Shown: positions 1 to 9,448, counted from the first letter of the stretch. The stretch: DNA of 64,000 nucleotides from JACDER01 sp963717765 (GCA_963717765.1 CAVQWX010000005.1:124001-188000); one strand, 5' to 3'. Notes: generated from the letters alone by a model not told the origin. A program made the numbers and translations.

Positions 1-1
1 T

Positions 2-835
2 CTGGCGCTCGATCAGCTCTCAGCGGAGAGTTTCTGGATCGCCACCGCGCTCCTCGCCCGAGGCGTCGCGCACGCGCTGCTGGGCGGAACCGATGGTGCG
101 ACGGACGACCTGACGGCAGTTGTAGAGCGGGCGCAGGCGCTCGGCGCGGTGGAGGAGGTCTACCTGGCGCAAGCACAGCTCGCGCTCCTCGCGGCCAGGC
201 AGGGAGCCTGGGGCGAGGCAGCGCAACGCGCGTACGCTGCGCAAGCGGTGGTTGATGAGACGGGCCTCGGCGACTACTCGTCGAGTGCGCTTGCGCACGT
301 CGCGACAGCTCGCATCGCGGTTCACGAGGGGAGACACGAGGATGCACGCACGGCCCTCGCGTGCGCCCACCGCCTGCGGCCGCTGCTCGACCATGGGCTT
401 CCATGGATCACGGTGCAGGTGGGGCTCGAGCTCGCTCGCGCCCATCTCGCTCTCGGCGAAGCTGACGCCGCCCGCGTGGTTCTCGGCGAGACCGAGAGGG
501 TACTCGAGCTTCGCCCGGAAATCGGCTTCCTCGCGGAGGACGCGAGGGACCTGCGCGAGCGCGTGGCTGCCGCCGCCGGGCCGTCGGGGGCCTGGGCGAT
601 GAGCCTGACCGGTGCGGAGCTCCGGCTGCTTCCCTACCTCTCCACCCATCTCACGTTTCCAGAGATCGCGAGCAGGCTGTTCATCTCGCGCAACACGGTC
701 AAAACCGAAGCGGTCTCGATCTACCGCAAGCTCGGTGTGGCCTCGCGCAGCGATGCCATCGAGCGCGCCGCCGAAGTCGGTCTCCTGGAAAGCCCGCTCT
801 ACCCGCCGCGCCGAAATCTCATCCAGGAGGTATGA
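2..835 (+). CDS. LuxR-family transcriptional regulator, C-terminal part
   Basis: The frame is open from the window edge, so the N-terminus is missing. A GTG at 149 is internal: helical, TPR-like coding continues upstream of it in the same frame. About the first 190 residues are Ala/Leu-rich helical repeats of the kind found in MalT/LAL-type regulators. The last 70 or so form a GerE/LuxR helix-turn-helix, with LTGAELRLLPYLSTHLT, EIASRLFISRNTVKTE and YRKLGVASRSDAI matching the canonical start, recognition helix and last helix. The product is a DNA-binding regulator whose sensor or ATPase part lies outside the window. The family and HTH assignment are firm; the ligand and targets are unknown. 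Confidence 0.85.
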   Translation: MALDQLSAESFWIATALLARGVAHALLGGTDGATDDLTAVVERAQALGAVEEVYLAQAQLALLAARQGAWGEAAQRAYAAQAVVDETGLGDYSSSALAHVATARIAVHEGRHEDARTALACAHRLRPLLDHGLPWITVQVGLELARAHLALGEADAARVVLGETERVLELRPEIGFLAEDARDLRERVAAAAGPSGAWAMSLTGAELRLLPYLSTHLTFPEIASRLFISRNTVKTEAVSIYRKLGVASRSDAIERAAEVGLLESPLYPPRRNLIQEV

Positions 836-865
836 CGCGCCGGGAGCGTGCACGAGGTCAGATGC

Positions 866-1217
866 GTGCACGCGAACGTACGACTACAAAGAGCACCTCC
901 GCCGGCTCGTGCTGCACGACGACGGGCTCCTCGACGCGGTCGCGGTGCAGGGCGGCTCATTTGCAGCGTCGGTGCTAGACGGGAAGACCGAGGCACTCCT
1001 GCGCGTGGCTGCGACGATCGCCGCCGATGCGGCGCCTTCCACGTTCCAGCACGCCGTTGACCTCGCCCTCGCGGCCGGGGCGACGTGTGAAGAGATCGTC
1101 GCCAGCCTCGAGGCTGTGACACCGGTGACCGGCGCGGCGCGGGTCGTCCGATGCGCACCGAAGATCGGGCTCGCGCTTGGCTACGACGCCGAGGACGCGC
1201 TCGAGCAGCTCGACTGA
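866..1217 (+). CDS. carboxymuconolactone decarboxylase-like protein, probable 1-base frameshift near its start
   Basis: From 879 the frame encodes YDYKEHLRRL followed by an AhpD/CMD-type helical domain (FQHAVDLALAAGATCEEIV, then GAARVVRCAPKIGLALGYD). The family contains gamma-carboxymuconolactone decarboxylases and AhpD-like alkylhydroperoxidases. I do not see a CxxC peroxidase motif, so a redox role is doubtful. No start codon exists in frame upstream of YDYKEH; the first in-frame one is GTG 909, which would cut off this conserved segment. Removing one base near 878 joins it to GTG 866 (VHAN-YDYKEH) and gives 116 residues, a normal length for the family. The alternative is a start at 909. 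The gene follows the LuxR gene closely on the same strand. Confidence 0.65.
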
Positions 1218-1311
1218 CCGACGAGTTCTCTGGTACCCCGCCGGGATCAAGTTCATGGGCACCGGTCTATTCGAGCTGCGGGGTGCTTCCCTGACACCGT
1301 CGGGCCGGGCT

Positions 1312-3912
1312 CTACTGGAGCTGAGCCGGTGTCCGTCCGTCCGGGCCGGCCAGCGCGACCGCGTCCTCGAGCGTGAGCGCGCGCCCCTCGGCCTCGAGCG
1401 AGGAGAACCGGGCGCCGAGCGCGGCCTGCGCGGCGGCGAGGTACCGCTCCTGGACAGAGCGCTGAGACGGGCCCGGATCGTCGCCGAGGGACTCGCGCAG
1501 GCTCTCGGCCACTCCCCAGAGACGGGCAGCGCGCTCCGCGTCGCCGGCCGCGGCGGCGAGGCCGGCGAGGCCGTGGAAGCAGACTTCGAGCGCTCGCTTG
1601 TCCCGGGCCTCGAAGGCGTGCGGCAGGCTTTCGGCGAAGAGGTCGCGGCTGCGCTGCGTGTCGCCCTGCAGCAGCGCTGCGAGCGCGAGGTGCGCGAGCG
1701 ACCATTCCGCCTGGCGTGAGTCGCCGAGCTCTCGCGCCAGCGCGAGGCTCCGTTGCAGGACGTCGTTCGCCCGGTCGTATGTGCCGACTCCGAGCGCTGA
1801 CTCGCCGACGTTGCCGAGGACGATCGCAACGTTCAGCGGGTCGCCGGCACGCTCGATGATCTCGAGGCACTCCTCGTTGAACTCGAGCGCACGCTCGTAG
1901 TCCCCCACGGCCTTGTGTAGCGCGGCCAGGCTGTTGAGGGCCGAGGCCGCCTCCGGCTCGAGTCCGTGCTCGCGCGCGAGTTGCAGCGCTTCCTCGAGCA
2001 AGATGAGCGCGCGCTCGCGGTCCCCGAGCGCGCCGACAGCCCAGCCCTGCGTGCTCAGGGCCTCGCAGAGCCGCGCGTGCCGCCCGGCGTCCCGCAGAAG
2101 CGGAACGGCCTGGGAGCTCAGCTCGGCCGCCCGCTCGTGGTCTCCCTGCCAGAGCGCCATGTCACCTGCGCGGTAGAGCGCGGTGGCCCGGACCTCCGGA
2201 GAAGCCGATTGAGCCCGCGAGATCAGCTCGTCGAGCCACCGGCGGCCCTCGCTCGCACGCCCGTGGGCCAGCCAGAAGCGGTACAGGCCGGCGCTCAAGG
2301 CAAGCGCGAGCTCGAACTGGCCGTCCTCGAGCGACGTCGTGAGCGCCCCGCGAACATTGTCGAGCTCCTGGTCCAATTCCGACAGCCAGCGCGCCGCCTC
2401 CGGCCCACGGAGCTCCTCTTCAGCGTGCCCGGCGAGGTCGGCGAAGTACTCCGCGTGCCGACGCTGGAGGTCGAGGCGCTCCCCGCTCTCCGCGAGCCGC
2501 TCCTGCGCGAACTCGCGAATCGTCACCAGCATCCAGAAGCGATCGTCGCTGCGCCGGATGAGGCTCTTGTCGACCAGCGACTCGAGCGTGTCCAGGTCGC
2601 CGCCGGTGACGGCCCGCCCGGCCTCGAGCGTGCAGCCGCCCGCGAACACGGACGTCCGCGCGAACAACCGCTTCTCCTCGTCGTTCAGCATGTCGTAGCT
2701 CCAGCCGATTGCGCCGGCGAGCGTGCGTTGGCGATCGGGAGCGTCCCGCGTCCCACCGGTCAGGAGCTCGAGCGAGCGTTCGAGTCGCTCGAGGATCTGA
2801 TCGAGGTTGAGCACCCTGACCCGTGCAGCCGCGAGCTCGAGCGCGAGCGGCAGGTTGTCGAGCCGGGCGCAGATCGCCGCCACGACGTCGGTCGGCTGGA
2901 AGTCGGGGTCGACGACGCGGGCGCGGGCACCGAAGAAGCCGACGGCCTCTTCCGAGACGAACGGTTGGACGTGGTACTCCTGCTCGGCTGCGATGCGAAC
3001 CGGCTCGCGGCTGGTGACGAGGACCCGCAGACCCTTGCAGCGCGCCAGCAGGTCGGCGAGCTCCGGCGCGGCGTCGAGGAGCTGTTCGAGGTTGTCGAGC
3101 AGAAGGAGGAGCTCCCGGTCGGCGACGTGCTCGGCAAGCTCGCCCTTGGCGCCCAGCACCTGGGCGGTCGAGTCCATCACGAGCGCGGGGTCACCAACCG
3201 CGGCGAGCGGGATCCACCAAACGCCTCCAGGGAAGCGCTCCGCGACCTCGGCGGCCGCCTGCGCAGCGAGCCTGGTCTTCCCCGTTCCGCCGGGGCCCGT
3301 GAGCGTGAGCATCCGGCTCGTACGGAGGAGGCCCACCACCTCGGCGAGCTCGCGCTCACGGCCGAGGAACGGCGTCGCCGGCACGGGCAGATTGGTCTGG
3401 TGGAGCGTGCGCAGCGGTGGGAACGTCGCCGTGCCGAGCTGGTAGAGCCGCTGCGGCTCGGACAGGTCCTTCAGCCGGTGCTCGCCCAGGTCTCGCAGCT
3501 CCGCTTCCTGGAGCAGCGCCCGCGTCGCGTCGGAGACCACGACCTGTCCACCGTGACCCGCTGCGCAGATCCTGGCGGCGCGGTGGACGTCGCCGCCTAC
3601 GTACCCCTCGTCGGTGAGCGTCGGCTCCCCTGTGTGCAACCCCATGCGCACGTGAACCGGTCCGTCCGCGAGCGCCGCCTGCCCGGCCGAAGCGGCAGCG
3701 ACCGCGTCACCCGCAGACACGAAGGCATAGAAGAAGGCGTCGCCCTGCGTATCGACCTCGAAGCCGCGGTGTTCGGCGAACGCCTGCCGCAGGACGCGCC
3801 GATGGTCGGCGAGCAGCGTGGCGTAGCGCTCGCCCTGCTCCTCGAGCAGCCTTGTCGATCCCTCGATATCCGTGAAGAGGAGAGTGACCGTGCCGGTCGG
3901 CGGCTCGCGCAT
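1312..3912 (-). CDS. class III nucleotide cyclase-like domain fused to NB-ATPase and TPR region
   Basis: The 866-residue multidomain regulator is taken from ATG 3912 (MREPPTGTVTLLFTDIEGST), since the 30 codons upstream are low complexity. Residues 1-170 form a class III adenylate/guanylate cyclase homology domain: FTDIEGST carries the first metal Asp and DTQGDAFF the second. The position usually held by the catalytic Asn is His (GGDVHRAARI), as I recall for the actinobacterial cyclase/NB-ATPase regulators. Residues 190-480 form a STAND/NB-ATPase domain with P-loop GPGGTGKTRLA, Walker B LLLLDNLEQL and LVTSREP. Residues 500-866 are helical TPR-like repeats. It probably integrates a signal into transcription or cyclic nucleotide output; no DNA-binding domain is visible. 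It converges on the CMD-like gene, and its promoter faces that of the next gene. Confidence 0.85.
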   Translation of the reverse strand: MREPPTGTVTLLFTDIEGSTRLLEEQGERYATLLADHRRVLRQAFAEHRGFEVDTQGDAFFYAFVSAGDAVAAASAGQAALADGPVHVRMGLHTGEPTLTDEGYVGGDVHRAARICAAGHGGQVVVSDATRALLQEAELRDLGEHRLKDLSEPQRLYQLGTATFPPLRTLHQTNLPVPATPFLGRERELAEVVGLLRTSRMLTLTGPGGTGKTRLAAQAAAEVAERFPGGVWWIPLAAVGDPALVMDSTAQVLGAKGELAEHVADRELLLLLDNLEQLLDAAPELADLLARCKGLRVLVTSREPVRIAAEQEYHVQPFVSEEAVGFFGARARVVDPDFQPTDVVAAICARLDNLPLALELAAARVRVLNLDQILERLERSLELLTGGTRDAPDRQRTLAGAIGWSYDMLNDEEKRLFARTSVFAGGCTLEAGRAVTGGDLDTLESLVDKSLIRRSDDRFWMLVTIREFAQERLAESGERLDLQRRHAEYFADLAGHAEEELRGPEAARWLSELDQELDNVRGALTTSLEDGQFELALALSAGLYRFWLAHGRASEGRRWLDELISRAQSASPEVRATALYRAGDMALWQGDHERAAELSSQAVPLLRDAGRHARLCEALSTQGWAVGALGDRERALILLEEALQLAREHGLEPEAASALNSLAALHKAVGDYERALEFNEECLEIIERAGDPLNVAIVLGNVGESALGVGTYDRANDVLQRSLALARELGDSRQAEWSLAHLALAALLQGDTQRSRDLFAESLPHAFEARDKRALEVCFHGLAGLAAAAGDAERAARLWGVAESLRESLGDDPGPSQRSVQERYLAAAQAALGARFSSLEAEGRALTLEDAVALAGPDGRTPAQLQ

Positions 3913-4152
3913 GGCACGACTAGTCTCGCGCACCCCAGCGCCCGCGCCAAGGTCCGCCCCTAGTCCTTGAACCCTCGCCTCCCCGCCGAGCGACGAAGTC
4001 ACTCCGGCGCGCTGTGACTGGGTCGCGGTATTTCGCTTGCGAGCGTCGTGGGGGCCTCCGCCCCATCAGCGCCTCGGCGAAGTCCTGCACCATCGTCCGC
4101 AAGAGATCGGTGCTCGCCTGCTCGACCCGGAGTCAGTACGGTTCTCCCGACC

Positions 4153-6130
4153 TTGAGGTTTCGACCTCTCCTCGCCAGTATCCCGGCGCTCGTTGCGCTC
4201 TCAGGAGCTCCGGTGGCGGGGGCGGCGAGCCCTGCACAACAGCTCGCGAACCGCTACGCGCCGGTCATGGTGCTCGCCGATCAGGCGGCGCCGTGTACGC
4301 AGGGGGAGGCCTGGCGACCGACCACTGTGGACATCGTCCTCGGGAACAAGGAGGTCACTCTCCGAGCCCCCGGCCGGGGACATCCCGTCGTCAGGCGGGC
4401 ACCCACCGCGGCCGACTTGTTCGACAAACGCGCCGGGTACTTCCTGAACTTCCCGGGTAATCCAAACATCCCGCGGTGCACGTACGACAGGGACGGCAAG
4501 CGATTTGCCCGCGGCAAACCCTCCATCGCCTACGCGCACATCGTCACCCAACGCGCCGACCCGAACGTGCCCGGTGACCAGGGACAGCTCGCTCTGCAGT
4601 ACTGGTTCTTCTACTACTTCAACGACTTCAACGACAAGCACGAGGCGGACTGGGAGAACATCCAGCTCTTCTTCCCGGTCGGCACGGTCGAAGCGGCTCT
4701 GCAGACACCCCCGGAGTCGGCCGGCTACGCACAGCATGAGGGCGGTGAGTACGCGGACTGGGACAGCGACAAGGTCGAGAAGGTCGGCACGCACCCGGTC
4801 GTCTACTCGGCGGTGGGATCGCACGCGAGCTACTACTCGTCGTCTCTCTGGCTCGGTTTGAGCGCAACTGAAGGCTTCGGCTGCGACGACACCCGAGGGC
4901 CCGGTCACCAGGTGCCACTCGGCGCCGTGGTGGTTCCGTCGCGCGTGGAGTCGAGGAGCAGTCGGTATGCATGGTTGAACTACGAGGGTCGTTGGGGTCA
5001 GAAGCTCCCCGGGGCGAACAACGGTCCGACCGGGCCAAATATGAAGCCAAGCTGGGTAGCTCCATTCGAGTGGCAGGAAGGGCTTCGCGGTAGGAGCATC
5101 CACCTTCCGGCCGGTGAGACGCTCGGGCAAAGCATCAGCGGAGCGTTCTGCGGCACGGTCGCCGCACTTTCCTCTGTTCTCACCTATTTCTACAACTCGC
5201 CGCGCTGGACGATCCTGGTCCTCGTCCTCGTCCTCGTCACCATCCTCGCGCTCGTGATCTGGCTCGTGCGACGCTCGACCTGGACGCGGGCGGCCGCGGA
5301 TCCGATCCGGGCCGATCGCACGATCGGCCAGATGCTGTTCGCCTCAGGAAAGATCTACTGGAAACGAAGATGGCTGTTCCTCAGCCTCGGCCTCCTCGCA
5401 ATCGTTGTCTTTGTCGCGGTCAGGGGCTTCGAGGACCTTCTCCAGCTGGCCTTCTCGCCACTCGGCGACATCACGATCAGATTCGGAGCGACGGCACTCG
5501 CAGCGCTCGTCGTCAACGGCGCCGTCGCGATCGCCCTCGATCGCCTCGACAGAGACCGGCAGGTCACGGTGCTCAGAGCCAGCGGGCGCACGCTGAGGAG
5601 AGCGTTGCCCCTGCTCGGTGCGATCACGCTCGAAGCGATCGTGGTCGTGCTCATCGTGGCCACCGTCATCGGGATCCCGCTACTGCTTGGCCGGCTCGTA
5701 GAAGAGCTCGGGCTCGCCGTCCTCGTCGTCCTCGTTAATCATCGCGGTGTGGTGGCTCGCGCGCGCGTTGCTGGGCTGGGCGTTCACCTCACAGGAGGTA
5801 TGCGTCGATGGCTACTCGGCCCTCGACGTCCTCCGCAAGTCGACGAGCCTCGTGAAGGGCAATTGGTGGCGCTCGGCAATCCTGCTCGTGACTCTGTACG
5901 TCATCGCCATTGCCACCGGCCCGATCATCGGCTTCGTTCTCCTCTTTACGACCTCGCTCGATCCACAGGTGATCGACCTGATCGGCTCGGCTATCTATGT
6001 TCTCTTGCTGCCCTTCGTCGCGATCGCCGCGACGTTGTTGTTCTTCGACCTCCAGGAGCGCCGAAAGCGAGCTGCCGACCGAGCGGCGGAGGTCGCGATC
6101 AGCGCACCAAGTCCGGGTGCCACAGCGTAG
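4153..6130 (+). CDS. Vps62-like domain protein with C-terminal membrane region (1-base frameshift near 5737)
   Basis: The N-terminus is a signal peptide (LRFRPLLASIPALVALSG...GAA). A TTG at 4153 gives it cleanly, whereas a GTG at 4048 adds an unlikely extension. Residues 30-330 resemble the Vps62/DUF946 family: YAPVMVL, QYWFFYYFNDFNDKHEADWE, and HPVVYSAVGSHASYY. A membrane part follows, with one helix near residue 350 and four or more after residue 420. The reading frame changes at about 5737. Skipping one A gives a continuous helix (LAVLVVLVIIAVWWLARALL) and 658 residues ending at 6130; without this the first frame runs into unrelated sequence. The role is unknown; the Vps62-like domain is presumably extracytoplasmic, anchored by the membrane part. 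I favour a sequence error over a broken gene. Confidence 0.7.
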
Positions 6131-6281
6131 GCGAGCACGAGCACCCGGTCGCGTTCGCCGTGTCTGACGCGATTTGGGCCGCGTCGAGGGTTCGACCGTT
6201 TGCAGCGGTGGCCACCGCTGGGCTCCATAAAGGCTCCATCCTTCGGCCCGTGGCGTTGGGCGTCCGATCCGATCGTAGTCG

Positions 6282-6869
6282 CTAGCGATGTTCCGGGATC
6301 TGCGTCTCCGGCGCGTGGGAGAGCCACGTAAGCGCTTCCAGCGCGAGCACGCGACGCTGTCCCTCGGTCGTGCCGCTGCCGAGCTCGCGGAACGACGTGC
6401 CGACGTCGCCTCCGAGAACGTTTGTGCCGGCGTCGGTCTCTACGACGACCACCTGGTGCCCGTCCGTGTGCCCGGGCGCCGGCAACAGGCGGATTCCCGG
6501 TAGCAGCTCCACCTCGCCCTCGTGCTCGACGTACGTCGCGCCATCGAAGTCGACCCATTCACGGATCGTGTAGTCGTCGAGCGACCGCGCGTCGGCGAGC
6601 TCGCGCGCCTGGACGTGGATCGGCACGCCCCGGAAGAGGCGGTTGCCGCCGCAGTGGTCGAAGTGCAGGTGGGTGTTGATGACGCAGGCGACCTCGCGCG
6701 GGATGTTCTCCGGGTGCGGCGTCGGGCTCAAGTCCTCGATCTCGGGCCTCGAGTCGATCATCCCAGTGTCGACGAGCACGATCCCGGCCGGGTGGTCGAT
6801 CGTCCAGACGAACACAGGCCAGCGCTCGCCCTCGACGAGGAGCTCTGCCGCGAGGTGCGCGCGGATCAC
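6282..6869 (-). CDS. metallo-beta-lactamase fold hydrolase
   Basis: A 195-residue MBL-fold enzyme with the zinc motif INTHLHFDHCGGN (HxHxDH), a later metal His in PAPGHTDGH, and the Asp of VLGGDVGTSF. The order and the compact N-terminus (IDHPAGIVLVDTGM) resemble N-acyl homoserine lactonases (AttM/AiiA) and related lactonases, but the family is broad and I cannot assign a substrate. The start is GTG 6869. It lies just downstream of the XRE gene on the same strand (25-base gap) and may be cotranscribed with it. It is about 40 residues shorter than characterised AHL lactonases, mostly at the N-terminus. Confidence 0.8.
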   Translation of the reverse strand: MIRAHLAAELLVEGERWPVFVWTIDHPAGIVLVDTGMIDSRPEIEDLSPTPHPENIPREVACVINTHLHFDHCGGNRLFRGVPIHVQARELADARSLDDYTIREWVDFDGATYVEHEGEVELLPGIRLLPAPGHTDGHQVVVVETDAGTNVLGGDVGTSFRELGSGTTEGQRRVLALEALTWLSHAPETQIPEHR

Positions 6870-6894
6870 GTGCCGACCCTACCGCGGCGGTCTG

Positions 6895-7284
6895 TTACTC
6901 GGAGCCGCTGCCGGTCGAGTAGCTCCGATAGACGGCGAGGAGCGCCTCTTTCTGATCCTCGCTCAGCGTCGGATCCGCCCGAATCGTTGCCTCCGTCCGC
7001 TCGACGGACGCGCCCTCCGGCCGCGCCTCGTCGTCGCGGAGAAGACCTGCCTGGGCGAGCAGGGTCGCCGAGGAGAGATCGAGAGCCTCGGCGATCGCTT
7101 TCAGGACGCGGACCGACGGCTCGTGAAGACCGCGCTCTACCTGACTCAGGTATGCGTTCGAGAGATCGGTCATGCCGGCCAGCTCGCGGAGCGACAGCCG
7201 GGCGAGACTCCGCTGCGTGCGGATGAAGTCGCCGAGCGCCTCCATCTGCCCCTTCCAAGCGTCCTCCATCTTCGAGTCACCCAC
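6895..7284 (-). CDS. XRE-family transcriptional regulator next to the phasin gene
   Basis: A 129-residue protein with an N-terminal Cro/C1 helix-turn-helix at about residues 18-75 (DFIRTQRSLARLSLRELAGM, NAYLSQVERGLHEPS) and a short acidic C-terminal helix that may mediate dimer contacts. GTG 7284 is used; ATG 7269 is equally possible (MEDAWKGQMEAL). Its position beside the phasin and PHA synthase genes suggests it controls PHA granule genes, perhaps through the 7-bp inverted repeat at 7679-7700. That role is inferred from neighbourhood only. Confidence 0.85.
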   Translation of the reverse strand: MGDSKMEDAWKGQMEALGDFIRTQRSLARLSLRELAGMTDLSNAYLSQVERGLHEPSVRVLKAIAEALDLSSATLLAQAGLLRDDEARPEGASVERTEATIRADPTLSEDQKEALLAVYRSYSTGSGSE

Positions 7285-7292
7285 GGCCAGCT

Positions 7293-7318
7293 GCCGGGAG
7301 GGGCGTGACCCTCCCGGC
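7293..7318 (-). terminator. hairpin between phasin and XRE genes
   Basis: A perfect 10-bp GC-rich stem (GCCGGGAGGG / CCCTCCCGGC) with a 6-base loop lies 12 bases after the phasin stop. No clear U-tract follows. It is placed to end or attenuate the phasin transcript so that this abundant structural protein is expressed separately from the regulator downstream. Confidence 0.65.
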
Positions 7319-7330
7319 TAAAGCACCAGC

Positions 7331-7645
7331 TCAGGCGGAGGTCGCCTTAGTCCCCTTCGGGGTGGTCTTCTCGATCACCGGTGCGGCCGCCTTGAGAACC
7401 TGGCGGGCGAACTCGTGCTGAGCGGTCAGCAGACGCTCGGCGAAGTTGAACGAGGACTCGACGAGCTCGCCGGCGGTCGGCAGCTCCTTGCTGGCGGAGA
7501 CGGGCATGGTCGGAACAGCCTTCTCGACGGCCTTGGCCCAGACCCGGACTGCCTCGACGACGGTCTCCTGGCTCTTCTGAACGGCGTCCAGGGTCGCGTC
7601 CTGCGCGGTCCGCATGAAATCGTTCGATGTGGTGGTGGTGGTCAT
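7331..7645 (-). CDS. phasin-like PHA granule-associated protein
   Basis: A small 104-residue amphipathic helical protein, rich in Ala, Val, Thr and Lys, with no Cys or Trp-rich core (SQETVVEAVRVWAKAVEKAV; FAERLLTAQHEFARQVLKAA). This matches phasins, which coat polyhydroxyalkanoate granules and limit their size. Translation starts at ATG 7645 behind a strong AGGAGG site. It has its own upstream region with a perfect inverted repeat (7679-7700) and a hairpin after it, fitting separate, high expression. The PHA synthase gene just upstream supports the assignment. Confidence 0.85.
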   Translation of the reverse strand: MTTTTTSNDFMRTAQDATLDAVQKSQETVVEAVRVWAKAVEKAVPTMPVSASKELPTAGELVESSFNFAERLLTAQHEFARQVLKAAAPVIEKTTPKGTKATSA

Positions 7646-7678
7646 GATTCCTCCTGAGTTTGGCTTACGCTGCTCAGT

Positions 7679-7700
7679 ATAGTACCCAAGCGCGTACTAT
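7679..7700. promoter_or_regulatory. inverted repeat operator upstream of the phasin gene
   Basis: ATAGTAC and GTACTAT form perfect 7-bp arms separated by 8 bases, between the end of phaC and the phasin start. The site is 34-55 bases upstream of the phasin ATG, where a repressor would overlap the promoter. The adjacent XRE protein is the obvious candidate binder, by analogy with PhaR-type autoregulation of phasin genes; this is inference. Confidence 0.6.
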
Positions 7701-7711
7701 CGCAAAGCGAC

Positions 7712-9448
7712 TTACTTCTCGTGGACGTACGTGCCGGGCGCCTCGCCGAGCACGGGATGCGCCTTGCTGCCCATCGGCGGCGGATCGCGCCGGTCTCCGG
7801 CATGGGCTTCGGCCCACGTGGTCCAGTCCTCCCACCACGATCCTTCATGTCGAGTCGCGCTCGCGAGCCAGCTCTCCGGATCCGCCGCCGGCTTCCCGTC
7901 CGTCCAGTGCGAGCTCTTGGGGCTCGGCGGGTTCACGATTCCGGCGATGTGGCCGGACGAGGTCAGGACGAAGCGGACGTCGCTGCCCGAGAAGAGACGA
8001 ACCGCCTCGAAGCTCGAACGCCACGGCGCGATGTGGTCCTCCTTCGCCGCCAACACGTACAGGTCGGGCGTGATCGCGCCCGGGTCGAGCCGCGTTCCGT
8101 CCAGCTCGAGCTGTCCGCGTGCGAACTCGTTGTCGACGTAGCACGAGCGGAGGTAGAAGGAGTGGAGGGCCGCGGGAAGCCTGGTGCTGTCGGCGTTCCA
8201 CGCGAGGATGTCGAACGCGGGAGGCTGCTCGCCCATCAGCCAGTTGCTCCCCACATAGCTCCAGATCAGATCGTTCGCGCGGAGGACGTTGAAAGTCCGG
8301 GCGATCTCCGCTCCGTCGAGGAAACCTCTCCGCTCCATCTTCCGCGCCAGGCCTGACACCGCCTTCTTGTCCGCGAACGCGCCGAGCGGGCCTGGCTCGC
8401 TGAAGTCGACCAGGGTGTTCAGGAGCGTCGCGGAGCGCACGCGCCTGGAGCCCGCGCCGGCGAACTGGGCCAGGAGCATTGCCGTGAGCGTCCCGCCGAT
8501 GCAGAGCCCCGCGATGTTCACCTGGGGCGCACCCGTGATCTCCTCGACGACAGAGAGCGCCGTGTCGGGCCCGCGCAGCAGGTAGTCATCCAGAGAAACG
8601 TCCCCGAGCGACTCATCGGGGTTGCGGTAGCTGATCGCGAAGACCGTGTGCCCGTGCTTGACCGCCCACTCGATGAAGCTCCGCCCGGGGGCGAGATCCA
8701 TGATGTAGTACTTGTTGATCCACGGCGGGCTGCAGAGCAGCGGGATCTCGAAGACCGACTCCGTCTGCGGCGCGTACTGGATCAACTCCATCAGCTCGTT
8801 GCGGAAGACGACTTTCCCCGGTGTCGCCGCCAGGTTCTCTCCCACCGCAAACGCCGAAAGATCGACCTGGCTCGGCATTCCCCCGTTCTCGGACAGATCT
8901 TCGAGGAAGTTGCGAAAGCCGCTCGCCAGACTCAGCCCGCCGGTCTCGAACGCTCGCTTGATCGCGGCGGGATTGCCCCAGAGGTAGTTGCCGGGAGCGA
9001 GGGCGTCGACGTAGAGCTCGGCTGCGAACTGCGCCTTTCGCGCCGCCGGCTCTTCGAGGTCGGCGGCTTCGACGAGCTCACGTGAGAGTCGCGCGGACAG
9101 AAGGTAGGCCTGCATCAGCCCGAAGTAGGCGGGATTCTCCTGCCAGGTGGGATCGGTGAAACGGCGATCCTTGGCGGCCGGAGCGACGGGCCCCGCGGCG
9201 TCGCCGCCGAGCGCCCGAACCGCAACGGCCGCCCCCGCCTCGACCAGGCCGCTCGCAAAGCGCGCACCGGCGCGAAAGGCTTCGAGCGGGTGGAGGGCGA
9301 GGCCGACGCCGACCTGCGCAAGCGCCTGGCCGAAGGCCATCGGGTCGAGGAGATCGAAGAGATCCGCCTCCGGCTCCAGCGCCTCCGCGGCCTCGGCCGC
9401 AGCCGCCTGCGCCGCGCCGTTCGTCGTAGTCTCGCTGCGGTCGCTCAT
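7712..9448 (-). CDS. phaC: class I-type poly(3-hydroxyalkanoate) synthase
   Basis: The 578-residue enzyme polymerises (R)-3-hydroxyacyl-CoA into PHA at the granule surface. The alpha/beta-hydrolase core has the lipase-like box GLCIGGT with the catalytic Cys near residue 315, the Asp in AAKEDHIAPW, and the His in TSSGHIAGIVNPP. WINKYYIMDLAPGRSFIEW and HTVFAISYRNP are typical of PhaC. A 30-residue Ala/Glu-rich N-terminal extension precedes the conserved region. The ATG overlaps the stop of phaJ by 4 bases, so the two are translationally coupled in an operon phaB-phaJ-phaC. The full length and intact triad indicate an active enzyme. Confidence 0.95.
   Translation of the reverse strand: MSDRSETTTNGAAQAAAAEAAEALEPEADLFDLLDPMAFGQALAQVGVGLALHPLEAFRAGARFASGLVEAGAAVAVRALGGDAAGPVAPAAKDRRFTDPTWQENPAYFGLMQAYLLSARLSRELVEAADLEEPAARKAQFAAELYVDALAPGNYLWGNPAAIKRAFETGGLSLASGFRNFLEDLSENGGMPSQVDLSAFAVGENLAATPGKVVFRNELMELIQYAPQTESVFEIPLLCSPPWINKYYIMDLAPGRSFIEWAVKHGHTVFAISYRNPDESLGDVSLDDYLLRGPDTALSVVEEITGAPQVNIAGLCIGGTLTAMLLAQFAGAGSRRVRSATLLNTLVDFSEPGPLGAFADKKAVSGLARKMERRGFLDGAEIARTFNVLRANDLIWSYVGSNWLMGEQPPAFDILAWNADSTRLPAALHSFYLRSCYVDNEFARGQLELDGTRLDPGAITPDLYVLAAKEDHIAPWRSSFEAVRLFSGSDVRFVLTSSGHIAGIVNPPSPKSSHWTDGKPAADPESWLASATRHEGSWWEDWTTWAEAHAGDRRDPPPMGSKAHPVLGEAPGTYVHEK

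Noticed and set aside
1966..3963. A 665-codon plus-strand frame opposite the cyclase gene
   Set aside because: Antisense shadow; the minus strand has all the conserved motifs.
4048..4152. GTG 4048 as the start of the Vps62-like gene
   Set aside because: The added 35 residues are Ser/Pro/Arg-rich and would bury the signal peptide inside the protein.
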